Assembly (NCBI GenBank): GCA_025450475.1
Contig: JANWHJ010000035.1
Span: 1-22,032 of the forward strand
Reading direction: 5' to 3'
Length of the DNA: 22,032 nt
From: Nitrososphaera sp.
Lineage (GTDB): Archaea > Thermoproteota > Nitrososphaeria > Nitrososphaerales > Nitrososphaeraceae
Position numbers and translations under genes: made by a program. Each line of letters starts with the position of its first letter. The stretch's first letter is position 1. Below, piece after piece: positions 21,828-22,032 of the stretch. The notes under the pieces are model-generated. The model had not been told where the DNA came from. It made no database searches and was given only the letters and a program-made list of their open reading frames with translations.

Positions 21828-22019
21828 GTGGTGCGCAAGGGCCGTCAAGAAGAAATTTTCAGCAAAGCGATGTGCGCGGACGATCCTGCCATGCATTCTG
21901 TCAAGTACCGCGATTTTGAAAATATCGTCGAAGTCTCAATGCAAGAATTTGTTGAGCTATCTGAATCTATGCATGTCAAGAGGGGACGGGAGGGGCTGTA
22001 CCGCAAGCTCGGCCATTAG
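21828..22019 (+). CDS. Unrecognised 63-residue protein
   Basis: Two consecutive GTG codons (21828, 21831) are possible starts; a TATA-like element favours either. The product is charged and probably helical, with a basic start (VRKGRQEEIF) and a basic end (HVKRGREGLYRKLGH). It has no membrane segment and one Cys. It stands alone after leuD, separated by 120 nt that include its promoter. No family recognised. Confidence 0.6.
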   Translation: MVRKGRQEEIFSKAMCADDPAMHSVKYRDFENIVEVSMQEFVELSESMHVKRGREGLYRKLGH

Positions 22020-22032
22020 GATTCGGCGACCC

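Noticed and set aside
1..22032. CRISPR arrays, insertion sequences, toxin-antitoxin or phage genes
   Set aside because: No regularly spaced repeats, transposase, integrase or phage structural genes were seen in any frame.

Overview
The window reads as a chromosomal segment of an ammonia-oxidising-type archaeon (Nitrososphaerota/Thaumarchaeota, most likely a soil group I.1b lineage). The grounds are archaeal TATA boxes about 26-30 bp upstream of starts, many leaderless genes with GTG or TTG starts, an F420 gene (cofE), a fused archaeal siroheme decarboxylase, a two-subunit 2-oxoacid:ferredoxin oxidoreductase, a membrane-anchored cupredoxin and many tiny zinc-ribbon proteins. The taxonomic call is inference; no rRNA is present.

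Layout. 1-3755: the C-terminal part of a RecA/RadA-like ATPase, two very small Cys-rich ORFs, then the alpha(gamma) and beta subunits of a 2-oxoacid:ferredoxin oxidoreductase. 3829-5956: tRNA-Arg(UCG), a small zinc-ribbon/membrane-protein gene pair, a stand-alone Lrp/AsnC effector domain, two more zinc-ribbon microproteins, a cupredoxin and an unrecognised gene. 6086-10738: an iron/heme block with sufC, then four genes chained by overlapping start/stop codons (chlorite dismutase/coproheme decarboxylase-like protein, DUF1802, aldo/keto reductase, hemerythrin-like protein), facing a convergent AhbA-AhbB fusion (siroheme decarboxylase). 10764-12261: a shared divergent promoter, a tiny membrane protein, a candidate structured RNA and three zinc-ribbon proteins. 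12262-17052: a non-homologous end-joining block with a DUF72-DUF1801 fusion, Ku, and a full single-chain LigD (phosphoesterase-ligase-polymerase order). 17162-19017: tRNA-Ser(GCU) and three unrecognised proteins. 19083-22019: cofE, divergent leuCD and a small unknown protein.

How the genes work together. The most interesting reading is a hybrid heme pathway: AhbA/B decarboxylates siroheme early in the archaeal route, and the Cld-like protein, which keeps the Tyr/Lys pair of coproheme decarboxylases, may carry out the last step by an oxygen-tolerant route, with SufC and a hemerythrin-like protein nearby. The second notable system is a complete two-gene bacterial-type NHEJ apparatus in an archaeon, with an unusual DUF72-DUF1801 gene beside it. 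Convergent gene pairs share or abut their stop codons four times, so the segment is very compact. I found no insertion sequence, CRISPR array or rRNA.
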